Program-made: the position numbers and the translations under genes
Assembly: GCA_002496565.1 (NCBI GenBank)
Contig: DAKJ01000006.1
Coordinates: 1-44,180, forward strand
Length of the DNA: 44,180 nt
Origin: Methanosarcina sp. UBA289
GTDB lineage: Archaea > Halobacteriota > Methanosarcinia > Methanosarcinales > Methanosarcinaceae
Direction of reading: 5' to 3'
Shown: piece after piece, positions 24,094-32,666 of the stretch
How the letters are laid out: the number at the start of each line of letters is the position of its first letter
How positions within the stretch are numbered: position 1 is the first letter of the stretch
The notes under the pieces: generated by a model
Databases searched by the model: none
Seen by the model: the letters and a program-made list of their open reading frames with translations, nothing else
What the model was told of the DNA's origin: nothing

Positions 24094-24618
24094 TTAAGGT
24101 CCATCTTCCAAAACTTCCTTAATTACAGTTTCTGTAGTCCATTCAGGCAATTCATCCATCTTTTCAATCGATTTCACTGTCTCATTTGGCGTATCAATAG
24201 TTATCATGTAGAACTCTCCACCGGTCATTTGCGAATAAGTAGATATTACGGACCCGTTCAGGGAATCAGCTTCTCTGTAGAGCTCTTCCATGGAAACATC
24301 CGGTCCAAGGTTTTTTAATGTACCATTTTGCAGCTCAACAGTTACTTCGTGAATATACCAGCCGTTAATCCGAATATATGCTACAGATTCCCCTGTTTCA
24401 TTGAAGATGGCACCTATGCCTGAATAGTTTCCTTTTGTCAGGTTTTGGAAACCGCTATCATTTTCATATATTCTTTGCATTACATCTGAAGGAGCCAGTC
24501 TGTTTTCTCCACCACAGTTACTAATATCATCATTTGTAACCCAGGACAAATCGCCGGATTCATAGAGGGATAAAAGGAAAATTGCCGAGAATAAACCGAT
24601 AATTATTAGCGAAAACAA
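24094..24618 (-). CDS. Hypothetical exported or membrane-anchored protein
   Basis: About 174 residues. Seen: an N-terminal hydrophobic segment (LIIIGLFSAIFLLSLY), then a soluble domain with several N-x-S/T sites and paired segments resembling a small alpha/beta fold (GESVAYIRINGWYIHEVTVE, and MTGGEFYMITIDTPNETV). The start codon is unclear: no ATG is in frame. TTG at 24618 follows GGAAG by four bases, and a CTG 15 bases upstream follows GAGGG. An ATG may have been lost or the gene uses a non-ATG start. No family recognised. Confidence 0.6.
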   Translation of the reverse strand: MFSLIIIGLFSAIFLLSLYESGDLSWVTNDDISNCGGENRLAPSDVMQRIYENDSGFQNLTKGNYSGIGAIFNETGESVAYIRINGWYIHEVTVELQNGTLKNLGPDVSMEELYREADSLNGSVISTYSQMTGGEFYMITIDTPNETVKSIEKMDELPEWTTETVIKEVLEDGP

Positions 24619-24782
24619 TTTACTTCCTTCCAGAATTATCCCTCTTTACCTCTCTGCCTTTTAATTTTTGTACCTGCCTTTTCTAGTTTTAGAAATCTGG
24701 CACATTACATGTTTTTTCTGGACTACGCAAGAGTACCCTTAAAATAAAAAATGGATGAAAAAATTAACTATACATGTATCTT

Positions 24783-27095
24783 TTATATCTTAAAAGACTC
24801 AACCCATTTTGGCCTTTCAGGAGGATTATTTGCCAGCATATCTCTCCATTCTTCATCTGTCAACCTCTGTCCTGGGAGCTGCCAGAATTCATAATAACTC
24901 ATCACAGGACCTGCTCCAAGCACAATCCTGTCATCGGGCTGTTTATAGGCTACAACTATGAGATCCAGTTTTCCGGTTCCTTCTTCCAAAATCTCTCCTT
25001 CTCTATCTGTATAGACATCTGCGACCATGACCGACCTCTGGGAATCCTCATCTACGTTCTCAAGCATTGGGGCTATGTTTTGTCCGAAATTTCTTATGAA
25101 CTCATACTCTTCATCTGTCAGCTCTTTGTTTTCAAGCTCTTTTATCGAGATTTCCAGCAACTTTTCAAGGGTGTTTTCAAGAGTTGTGAAATCTTTATCC
25201 GACTGCTCATCAAGCACTTCCATTTCAGCCAGCCCATTGTGTGTCATTTTTGTAAGGGCAAGCATCCTGGAATAGAATTCGGGAACTGGTTCCACATACC
25301 CCTGAACAGGCTTTTCTTCTGGAATATAGGGTACACCTGTGTAACGAGCCTGCTTTGCATAGAGAATAGTATCATGCCTGAGTTCAGTCCAGGAAGCAAG
25401 AGCTGTGTTAAGCTGTTTATCTTCCCAGGCTCCAGTCTGCATAAATGTAGGATAGCCCTCTGGATAACTTATTAGGAGAGGCTTTAAAGCGTACAGTTGA
25501 GCCCAGTAGAGATTTTTATTCCAGTCCTCTTCATCAAAAGCTTCAAATTCATTTTTCAGAGATGTGTGAGCTTTTTTGTATTCTTCATTTTCAGAAATAC
25601 CCTGATTTTTCAGATGTTCTCTGGCTCTTTCAGAACCGAGAAGATCCATAATGTTCAGGGCAGGAGGTTTTAGTTTCTGGAGAATATAGGAGTCTGGAGT
25701 ATATCGCTGACCCATGAATCTGAATCCTTTTGTAGCCTCAAGAGTTTTGTTTTCGGTTTCAGAGCCTGCCTGAATTATTTCCCCTGTTCCGCTGTAGATT
25801 TTTGGGCTTTCATATTTTTTCAGCTCGGTTTTCAGTGCTGTAAGACTTTCGTTGTTGAAACTTACTCCGTATCTGTCATTTCCAAAAATAGTATCCAGAG
25901 CTTTTGTATATTCATAGGGCCCGAGGTCATCAGAAAAACCGACATAAAAAGCAGTTACGTTATAGATTCTGTCCCATCTCTCTCGGAGGTTTTTGTCCTT
26001 ATCACAATGGTCAGAAATCAAAAAAGCCTGTATAGTCTGGATTCTCGCTTCATTTTCCGGGTCTTCTGTATTAATCATGTCCGGCTTAAGTAGCATACTC
26101 ATTCTACCATGCCAAATCATGGCCTTGAAGTATTTCTGAAGTTTTTCAGAGGATGTATAGTGTCCCCGTGGAGTGTACTGAGAGTAATCTTCACTGTACT
26201 TGAAAATCGGAGACACTCCCTCTTTTTGAGCTTCTATCAAAGTGAGTTCAGCCTCTACATCTTCCTGCACATATTTCGGGACTTCAAAGCTATATTTTTC
26301 TGAACTTGAAGTCTCTGTAGACTTGACCTGTATCCGATTTGGATCTGGTTTTTCTTCAAGCAAACTAAGGGCAACCGCAAAGTATGCAACATTTCTTCTT
26401 GCAGCTTCCTTTACTTCATCAGATAAAGAACTGTTTTCTTTTATCTCGTTATAATCTTCTATGGAAGATTCAAGGAGCGTTTTGTCAAGTCTCCAGAGCT
26501 CGTCGTAAAACTCATTTTCTTCAACCCTTTTTAAGGTCTCATCAAACTGGATACGGTAAAGGTGGAGGAGAGAGTCTGACGTGATGAATATAGGAACGTC
26601 AGCCACTTTCAGGTCTCTGTAAGTTACATTTACTTGCTCCACTTTAAATTGATTTTTGGTGACTTCATTTTCGATTACAATAAAACCATTTTTATATAGT
26701 AAATCTCTGCTTTCTTTAGTTAGGGGAATCTTTTGGACAAAATCATCATAATTTACAATTTCGGAAGCTTGTAAAGGTAGAGAATAAGTGGGAACTGCAG
26801 CCTCGAACTGCAGATTTTCTTTACTGTAATATTTGGAAAAGGAGTTTTGCCCTTCAAGTTTAAGGGCATTTTTACTTTTTTCGGAGGAGTTCTCTATAGA
26901 AACGTCTTCTTCGGTGGAATTATATGAACTAGTCTGAGTGTTCATCTCATCCTCAAGCTTTGTCTCATTAACTAGTTTTGTTTCATTAGCTAGCTTTGTC
27001 TCTTTTACTGGCTCACTGCTATTGTCAATGCAGCCTGATCCAGATATCAGTGATGCTATAAGCAAGCAAATAATTGTCAGTGCCCTCATTTTCAA
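24783..27095 (-). CDS. DUF3160-family lipoprotein
   Basis: 770 residues. Seen: a lipoprotein signal with lipobox LISGSGC (Cys at about 22); a low-complexity, acidic linker containing the short repeats ETKLAN, ETKLVN and ETKLED; then a long helical domain with the family's conserved VADVPIFITSDSLLHLYRIQ, FDETLKRVEE, RFMGQRYTPDSYILQKL and a C-terminal EEWRDMLANNPPERPKWV. I recognise this as DUF3160 (several Methanosarcina copies are known); its biochemical function is unknown, and the surface anchoring is inferred from the lipobox. It is transcribed alone, with over 600 bases upstream. Confidence 0.85.
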   Translation of the reverse strand: MKMRALTIICLLIASLISGSGCIDNSSEPVKETKLANETKLVNETKLEDEMNTQTSSYNSTEEDVSIENSSEKSKNALKLEGQNSFSKYYSKENLQFEAAVPTYSLPLQASEIVNYDDFVQKIPLTKESRDLLYKNGFIVIENEVTKNQFKVEQVNVTYRDLKVADVPIFITSDSLLHLYRIQFDETLKRVEENEFYDELWRLDKTLLESSIEDYNEIKENSSLSDEVKEAARRNVAYFAVALSLLEEKPDPNRIQVKSTETSSSEKYSFEVPKYVQEDVEAELTLIEAQKEGVSPIFKYSEDYSQYTPRGHYTSSEKLQKYFKAMIWHGRMSMLLKPDMINTEDPENEARIQTIQAFLISDHCDKDKNLRERWDRIYNVTAFYVGFSDDLGPYEYTKALDTIFGNDRYGVSFNNESLTALKTELKKYESPKIYSGTGEIIQAGSETENKTLEATKGFRFMGQRYTPDSYILQKLKPPALNIMDLLGSERAREHLKNQGISENEEYKKAHTSLKNEFEAFDEEDWNKNLYWAQLYALKPLLISYPEGYPTFMQTGAWEDKQLNTALASWTELRHDTILYAKQARYTGVPYIPEEKPVQGYVEPVPEFYSRMLALTKMTHNGLAEMEVLDEQSDKDFTTLENTLEKLLEISIKELENKELTDEEYEFIRNFGQNIAPMLENVDEDSQRSVMVADVYTDREGEILEEGTGKLDLIVVAYKQPDDRIVLGAGPVMSYYEFWQLPGQRLTDEEWRDMLANNPPERPKWVESFKI

Positions 27096-27738
27096 CTAAG
27101 ATCCCCTCGAAACTGCAAAAGTAAACACAAATTCAATAACTAACAATTTTTAAATAAATTGGACTCTATAATTTAATTTAAGCATACACTTTATAAGTTT
27201 TTCTAGCCAAATCTTCAAACTTGTTCTTCTCATACCGTCTTCAAGTTATAATCGTTCCTTGATCTTTAATTGTCAGAGACTGTACACAGAATGCTTATAT
27301 AACGACAGAGACCGTAGCTATTTCCTGTGATAAAGAAACTGTGACCTCACAACTTTATGATTTTTTACACGGCATTTCTACCAATATAAAAAGTTAGAAT
27401 TTAGTACCAGATCTTTTTCAGACTCAGGTTTGGAAAAGGCAAAAAAATTCGATAAAAGGCAGAATTATCTGGTAAAACAATCTTGTTTTTCAAGAGCAAA
27501 AAGAAAAGAATTTGCGATGGAGAAAGTTGAAAAGAATTTGCGATGGAGAATGCTTATCGTCAGAGTGAATTCTAGAGGAAAAAGTCACAAAAAAATACGG
27601 GTAAAGGCAAAGCTACCTTATTATTTTGAAAACTATTCTAATAATTTTTGATAATTCCTAACAATTTGGCATAAGCTGGAATTGTATCAGTTGAAATGGA
27701 TATTTTAGTGGGTTTGGATACAGTTCCATTGCATTCTC
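27096..27738. other. Intergenic region between the DUF3160 gene and aroC
   Basis: About 640 bases. Seen: a TATA-like GCTTATATAAC near 27292-27302 and a 21-bp direct repeat (GAAAAGAATTTGCGATGGAGA) at 27503-27523 and 27529-27549. A plus-strand open frame at 27430-27651 starts with TTG, lacks a ribosome-binding site and is very Lys/Arg-rich; I do not call it a gene. Confidence 0.5.
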
Positions 27739-28836
27739 TTACTCCAGCAAAGTCCTCGGATTAATAAAACCGCTCCTGAGCATATGGTCGGCAAGCACAA
27801 GGGCAACCATGGCTTCGGCAACCGGCACCATGCGCGGAGGAATTGTCGGGTCATGCCGGCCTTTGATTGCAATTTCTGTATTTTCTAATGTTTTGAGGTC
27901 AACGGTCTGCTGAAGTTTTCCTATGGACGGGGTTGGCTTTACTGCTGCCCTGCAAATGATATCCAGGCCGGTTGAAATTCCTCCGAGAATCCCACCGGCA
28001 TTATTGCTCGAGGTGGTTATTTTTCCTTCCTCGATCCGGAAAGGATCGTTCATTTCACTTCCGCGCAGGCGAGCAGCTTCAAATCCTGCTCCGATTTCAA
28101 AACCTTTGACAGCAGGAATACTCATAAGGGCTTTTGCAAGGTCCGCATCCAGTCGATCAAAGACAGGCTCTCCAAGGCCGGCTGGCACACCTTTTATAAT
28201 GAGCTCGACGATGCCTCCAACGCTGTCTCCTTCCTGCCGAAGGGACGCAACTTTCTCAAGCATCTTTTCAGCAGCTTCAAGATCGGCACAGCGTACAGGG
28301 GTCTTTTCTATGTTTTCGAGGATTTCTTCAAAAGAAAGGGGCTTTGCCCGGATGGTTCCGAGTTCGATCACATGCCCGACAACTCGGATTCCGAATCTGG
28401 AAAGCAGGAGTTTTGCAAGGGCTCCACCTGCAACCCTGCCTATTGTTTCCCGGGCTGAAGACCTGCCTCCCCCACGGTGGTCTCTCATTCCATAGCGGGC
28501 CATATAGGTAAAATCGGCATGTCCGGGCCTGGGAGTATCTTTAATGGCATCATAAGCTGAAGACCTGGCATCCGAGTTCCAGACAAGCATGGAAACTGGA
28601 GTACCTGTACTCATTCCTTCAAAAACTCCCGAAAGGATCTCCACCCTGTCAGCCTCGTGCCGAGGAGTTGAAACCTCACTCTGCCCCGGGCGCCTCCTGT
28701 CTAGTTCTTTCTGGATGTCAGTCTCGGAGAAAGGAAGCCCTGCAGGCAATCCGTCTACTACAACACCTACAGCCCTGCCGTGGGATTCGCCCCAGGTGGT
28801 AATTCGAAACATCTGCCCGAAAACGTTTCCAGCCAT
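27739..28836 (-). CDS. aroC: Chorismate synthase
   Basis: Converts 5-enolpyruvylshikimate-3-phosphate to chorismate with reduced FMN, the last step of the shikimate pathway. Seen: 365 residues; FGQMFRITTWGESHGRAVGV at the start (the signature with its catalytic histidine), RRRPGQSEVSTPRHEAD near 48-64, RYGMRDHRGGGRSSARETIG near 113-132, and KGFEIGAGFEAARLRGSEMN and NNAGGILGGIS in the C-terminal half. It appears monocistronic, with low-complexity A-rich DNA between it and ribB. Confidence 0.97.
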   Translation of the reverse strand: MAGNVFGQMFRITTWGESHGRAVGVVVDGLPAGLPFSETDIQKELDRRRPGQSEVSTPRHEADRVEILSGVFEGMSTGTPVSMLVWNSDARSSAYDAIKDTPRPGHADFTYMARYGMRDHRGGGRSSARETIGRVAGGALAKLLLSRFGIRVVGHVIELGTIRAKPLSFEEILENIEKTPVRCADLEAAEKMLEKVASLRQEGDSVGGIVELIIKGVPAGLGEPVFDRLDADLAKALMSIPAVKGFEIGAGFEAARLRGSEMNDPFRIEEGKITTSSNNAGGILGGISTGLDIICRAAVKPTPSIGKLQQTVDLKTLENTEIAIKGRHDPTIPPRMVPVAEAMVALVLADHMLRSGFINPRTLLE

Positions 28837-29012
28837 GCATCTTAACTGGTTTTTTTGCTATTTGATCCTTGGGGTTGCTGAAGGAAGAGACGAAAATATC
28901 AGATGAAAAAAATTAAATGAAATAAATAACATGAAAAAGTCAAATGAATAAATCAGATGAAAAAATTAAGATGAAAAAGTTAAATTAAGAAAAGCGGAAG
29001 AAAAAAGAATTC

Positions 29013-29753
29013 TTATTCCGAGCCTGTCCATGTCATATAAGCTTCTACTATTTCCTGCCCTTCTAGAAATACCAGCCCGTGTTCTTTACCGTATTCTTTT
29101 GAGTCTTCTTTGGAGAGGGCCTTCCCATTATTATCGTCAAGCATCTCGCAGACTACCATTGCAGGGGTAATGCCTGCCATACGGGCAAGGGCAACTGAAA
29201 GTTCGGTCTGGCCTTTGCGCTCATCCAGAAGCCCTTCGGCAGCCCTCAACAGGGCAACGTGCCCAGGGGTTCGGAATTCATCTCCAAAATGAATTACGTC
29301 TCCGGACAGCTTCTTTTCAGTAATTTCCCCTATTTTCCGGATAGTAAGGGCTCTTTCGTTATCAGGAATGCCGGTTCTGGTCTCTCTGTGATTGACCCAG
29401 AGAGAAAAGGAAGAATGAGAATCATATTTGAGGTCGCCTTCTTTCTCTACGATTTCCCCAAGCACGTCACTGGCTTTGCTGGCTTCCCGGACGAGTTCAG
29501 CCATAAAGGGCAGCTTTAGCTGTTTTGAAGCCACAGGATCCACAGCCACACAGATAAGGCCGCCTGCATCTTTTCGCATCCATTTTACATCTTTGAAAGT
29601 GACCGCTTTTGCAGGGATTACAAGATCAGTTTCTCCTTCCCTCGAGTCCGAATCGTAAATCTGGATCATTTTTCCGGCTCTCAGGGCTTCCAGTGCTTGG
29701 TTGATGTTCTCATTTCTGTACGTAAGACATTCGTAAACTGTACTTCCGCTCAT
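29013..29753 (-). CDS. ribB: 3,4-dihydroxy-2-butanone-4-phosphate synthase
   Basis: Makes the four-carbon unit of riboflavin from ribulose 5-phosphate. Seen: 246 residues; IYDSDSREGETDLVIPA at about 32-48 (metal- and substrate-binding acidic loop), DAGGLICVAVD, NHRETRTGIPDNERALTI in the middle, and FRTPGHVALLRAAEGLLDER with the catalytic region. The ATG overlaps the ribK stop (ATGA), and GGAG sits eight bases before it inside ribK. Riboflavin is in demand here for F420/FAD/FMN enzymes such as PyrD, PyrK and AroC. Confidence 0.96.
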   Translation of the reverse strand: MSGSTVYECLTYRNENINQALEALRAGKMIQIYDSDSREGETDLVIPAKAVTFKDVKWMRKDAGGLICVAVDPVASKQLKLPFMAELVREASKASDVLGEIVEKEGDLKYDSHSSFSLWVNHRETRTGIPDNERALTIRKIGEITEKKLSGDVIHFGDEFRTPGHVALLRAAEGLLDERKGQTELSVALARMAGITPAMVVCEMLDDNNGKALSKEDSKEYGKEHGLVFLEGQEIVEAYMTWTGSE

Positions 29754-30427
29754 TTTTGGTTCTCCATGCCCTGTTTTTTTAACTTTACCACAACTCTGTC
29801 CCCATCGTTCAATTCCAAGGCGTCTCTTAACTTTACCGGTGCAATAATTTCAATCAAATCTGATGGGTAGTGCGTTCTTTCAGGAGCTACTACAGCAGCT
29901 TCTATACCGCCAACGATAACAGGATAGCAATTTCCGCTTCCAAATGTCCGTTCTCCATCGTTGAAACCTTCTACCCGGATAGCCGGCATTTCACGTAAAA
30001 GATTTCTAATAGGCGAACTGCTTTTAGAAAGCTGTACGTTCAGAGTCCCGGGAAAAGGTACAAAATGCAATTTTTCTTCGAATTGCTTCCGATACCCGGG
30101 TATATTTACGTAATACTGGCCTTCGCCAAGTCCCTTAAGCACCTTTCCTTCAAGCTCCAGAATTTCGGGTTCCGGAGAAAAGATCCTACTATAGTCGACG
30201 TATTCGTTCTTAAGAACTTCAATCCCTTTTTCTGTCATTTTTATCAACTGGCCACCGGGAACGATCTTCCGTTGGATCAGCCCTTCCTCTTCCAGCTGCT
30301 TTAGCTTTCTTGCTGCGGTTTTGGAGCTTGCCCCCGTGTGCTTTTGAAACTCGCTTGATGAGACCTTGATGGTTTTATTTACTGCTCCCATTAGTGCGAG
30401 TTTTTTAAGGTATTCAATATCAGGCAC
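29750..30427 (-). CDS. ribK: CTP-dependent riboflavin kinase with N-terminal HTH regulator domain (RbkR type)
   Basis: Phosphorylates riboflavin to FMN using CTP; fused archaeal forms (RbkR) also repress riboflavin genes. Seen: a winged-helix domain in the first 85 residues (SSEFQKHTGASSKTAARKLK, then QLEEEGLIQRKIVPGGQLIK) and a kinase domain with LEGKVLKGLGEGQYYVNIPG, FVPFPGTLNVQL and FGSGNCYPVIV, ending in a small barrel (PVKLRDALELNDGDRVVVKL). Start: GTG at 30427 is favoured because AGGTG lies six bases before it; GTG at 30436 adds three residues. It overlaps ribB by four bases. A perfect palindrome lies just upstream and is a likely operator. Confidence 0.94.
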   Translation of the reverse strand: MPDIEYLKKLALMGAVNKTIKVSSSEFQKHTGASSKTAARKLKQLEEEGLIQRKIVPGGQLIKMTEKGIEVLKNEYVDYSRIFSPEPEILELEGKVLKGLGEGQYYVNIPGYRKQFEEKLHFVPFPGTLNVQLSKSSSPIRNLLREMPAIRVEGFNDGERTFGSGNCYPVIVGGIEAAVVAPERTHYPSDLIEIIAPVKLRDALELNDGDRVVVKLKKQGMENQK

Positions 30428-30447
30428 TTTCGGCACCTATCTTAATT

Positions 30448-30463
30448 TTGAGATGCATCTCAA
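30448..30463. promoter_or_regulatory. Palindromic operator candidate of the ribK-ribB operon
   Basis: TTGAGATGCATCTCAA is a perfect 16-bp palindrome ending 12-21 bases before the ribK start codon; a partial third half-site (ATGAGATG) follows. Known background: RbkR proteins bind palindromes in front of riboflavin genes, including their own. Position and symmetry make this an autoregulatory site by inference. Confidence 0.65.
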
Positions 30464-30594
30464 TTATGAGATGTTAGACTATGCATTCTGTTATAATAAA
30501 ACTTTTGATAGCACTTTCTAACTGGTAAATCTTCAAGAAAGGCATCCGGAGAAGTTAAGTATTTAGTATCTTGAATCCATCTATTGATTATACC

Positions 30595-31230
30595 ATGACA
30601 AGAGAAATTGAAGTTGAGTGCCCCTCATGTTCCCCTGAAGAAGAGGTAGGGCATGAGGTTCTGAAAGAGGGGCAGAGCCCGCTTGTACGCTGTCTGGAAT
30701 GCGGGCAGGTGCATGCTGCGAAGCTTAAAACCCCTAAATCTGTCAGATTGAAAGTGATAGTAAGTAAGATGGACATTTCAAACACTTATAGAACTGAACT
30801 CGATTCTGAGACTGTCCTTCAGGTAGACGATGAGCTGGTTGTAGATGATGAAGAAACAGGAGTAGTGGTGCCTATATTGATCACTGCTCTTGATGCAGGA
30901 GGAAAACGAGTCCTGATTGCCAGGGCAGAAGATACCGAGACAATCTGGGGCAGAGCTATTGATGAGGTAACTGTAAAATTTTCCGCACAGGCAGGAACTG
31001 AAAAAACTGAAGTTCTTGAAAAACGCGTGCCTGGAGATTATGAATTTGTCGTAGGATCCGAAGAAAGAGTGGGAAATAAACGCATTTTCATTAACAAAAT
31101 CAAGGTGAGAGACGGAGCATTCCGATCCAGAAAAGGCGATGTTGTGCTTGCAAAATACGTAAAAAGAATTTTTGCGAGAAAGAAAGGGGAAGGTTCGGGT
31201 CAACGTGATTTCCGAAGAGGGCCGTGGTAA
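30595..31230 (+). CDS. Conserved archaeal zinc-finger protein (HVO_0476 type)
   Basis: 211 residues from the chosen ATG. Seen: an N-terminal zinc ribbon with CPSC (residues 8-11) and VRCLECGQVH near 33-42, then a region of beta strands (RLKVIVSKMDIS, ELDSETVLQVDDELVVDD, GKRVLIARAEDTETIWGRAI) and a basic C-terminal tail (KRIFARKKGEGSGQRDFRRG). The role is unknown; the family is common in methanogens and haloarchaea. Start: a TTG eight codons upstream is in frame, but the ATG directly before TREIEVECPSC is more natural; no ribosome-binding site is visible, so the mRNA may be leaderless. Its 3' end overlaps pcm. Confidence 0.8.
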   Translation: MTREIEVECPSCSPEEEVGHEVLKEGQSPLVRCLECGQVHAAKLKTPKSVRLKVIVSKMDISNTYRTELDSETVLQVDDELVVDDEETGVVVPILITALDAGGKRVLIARAEDTETIWGRAIDEVTVKFSAQAGTEKTEVLEKRVPGDYEFVVGSEERVGNKRIFINKIKVRDGAFRSRKGDVVLAKYVKRIFARKKGEGSGQRDFRRGPW

Positions 31231-31921
31231 AGGAAAAAATAAAAGAGATAAAGAAGAGGAAGAAATACTCGAAGAAATGCGCAGGCGCCTCGTAGACAAT
31301 CTTGGGGCTTACCTGTTGCTGAAAGATAATGTTCGCGAGGCTATGCTTCGTGTCCCAAGACATAAGTTTGTTCCTGAGTATGAGCAAAAAGCAGCTTATG
31401 TAGATAGACCCCTTGAAATCGGCTATGGGCAAACAATCTCTGCCCCGCATATGGTTGCGATTATGTGTGACCTTCTTGAACTTTCAGAAGGTCACAAAGT
31501 CCTTGAAGTAGGGGCAGGTTCAGGATATAATGCTGCAGTTATGGGGGAACTAATAGGAAAAAGCGGACATGTGTATGCTGTTGAACGCATAGAAGCCCTT
31601 GTGAATTTTGCAAGAGATAACCTGAAAAAAACAGGATATGAGAATGTTACAGTAGTACTTGAAGATGGCTCAATGGGTTATTCTTAGTGTGCTCCCTACG
31701 ACAGAATAGCCGTGACCTGCGCAGCTCCCTATATTCCTGAGCCTTTGCTGGAACAGTTGAAGCCGGGGGGTATAATGGTCATTCCTGTAGGGGACTATTC
31801 TCAAGAACTCTATAAAGTTAAAAAGGACAGCAAGGGCAATATACATAAAAAGAAAAAAGGTGGGGTCGTTTTTGTACCCTTGATTGGAAAACATGGCTTC
31901 CGAAAAAGTCCTGAACTCTAA
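31205..31921 (+). CDS. pcm: Protein-L-isoaspartate O-methyltransferase with in-frame UAG
   Basis: Repairs isoaspartyl residues with S-adenosylmethionine. Seen: a charged N-terminal extension, VPRHKFVPEY, YVDRPLEIGYGQTISAPHMV, the SAM motif VLEVGAGSGYNAAVMGEL, VYAVERIEALVNFARDNL, and VVLEDGSMGYS. A TAG codon follows (31685-31687) and the same frame continues CAPYDRIAVTCAAPYIPEPL, EQLKPGGIMVIPVG and GGVVFVPLIGKHGF to TAA at 31919-31921. The second part is essential to the family fold and well preserved, so the whole gene is one frame interrupted only by UAG. In a pyrrolysine-using genus this may be read as pyrrolysine; a simple nonsense mutation is the alternative. The start is uncertain (TTG 31172 or GTG 31205, overlapping the upstream gene). 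Confidence 0.75.
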
Positions 31922-32023
31922 GATTACGATCCGAAAAAGGTAGAACCCAGCTTTAAGCGGCTTCTTTAAAAATTTTAAAAAAATTAAATAAGGTATTAAT
32001 AAGTGTAAAATCATCTATTGAAT

Positions 32024-32488
32024 ATGGGCGTCGACATTTATGAGGACTTTGAGGAAATTCGAGTCAAGGATGTCTACATAGTCGATGTTTTTACAGATCC
32101 GACTCCTGTGGTGCTTCTTGAAGATACACAGGGGAATATGCTTCCCATATATATCGGACATCTCGAAGCTTTATCAATAGGAAACGTAATTAAAAAGATT
32201 TCTCCACCGAGGCCCATGGCTCATGACCTCATGCTCAATATTTTCGACAGGCTGGAAGTGAAAATCGAGGGAGTATTAATTGATGAAAAGGTGGACAAGA
32301 TCTATTACGCCCGGCTTCTTATAAGAAAAGACAACAGTATCATGCAATTTGACGCAAGGCCAAGTGACTGCATTGCTCTTGCCCTGCGTGTTGGAGCTCC
32401 GATAAGAGTTAGGAAAAAGGTGCTTGAAAGTTCCGAAGTCGAGATGTCAAGGCTTGAGGGTGCCCGTGTGATAAATATTTTCGGTTAG
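32024..32488 (+). CDS. Bifunctional nuclease (BFN/DUF151) family protein
   Basis: 154 residues. Seen: VKDVYIVDVFTDPTPVVLLE at about 13-32, then MLPIYIGHLEALSIGNVIKK, PRPMAHDLMLNIFDRL, DNSIMQFDARPSDCIALALR and VGAPIRVRKKVLE, the complete conserved core of the DUF151 fold, including the DARPSD..ALA signature. Plant members have nuclease activity; the archaeal role is not established. The start is ATG 32024; a TTG at 32018 is also in frame. No ribosome-binding site is seen. It lies between pcm and hisF on the plus strand. Confidence 0.9.
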   Translation: MGVDIYEDFEEIRVKDVYIVDVFTDPTPVVLLEDTQGNMLPIYIGHLEALSIGNVIKKISPPRPMAHDLMLNIFDRLEVKIEGVLIDEKVDKIYYARLLIRKDNSIMQFDARPSDCIALALRVGAPIRVRKKVLESSEVEMSRLEGARVINIFG

Positions 32489-32666
32489 TGCCTGTTTGAG
32501 CGCTCAGAATTTCCTTCCTGGGCCTCTGGACCTCAACTTATTTTCGCTTACCGTCGCTTATCCCTGTCTTTTCAGTCTGCGAAATGTTGCTTTTAATGTT
32601 AAGACGGGCGGGCATTGACTTGATTTCGATAAGCTTTTAATAACAGTTAAATTCATTATCCCATAG

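Noticed and set aside
24774..25475. 233-codon plus-strand ORF opposite the DUF3160 gene
   Set aside because: Antisense shadow of a well-supported coding frame, no ribosome-binding site or domain.
27430..27651. 73-codon plus-strand ORF in the intergenic region before aroC
   Set aside because: TTG start, no ribosome-binding site, contains the 21-bp repeat and an unusually high Lys/Arg content; looks like translated non-coding DNA.
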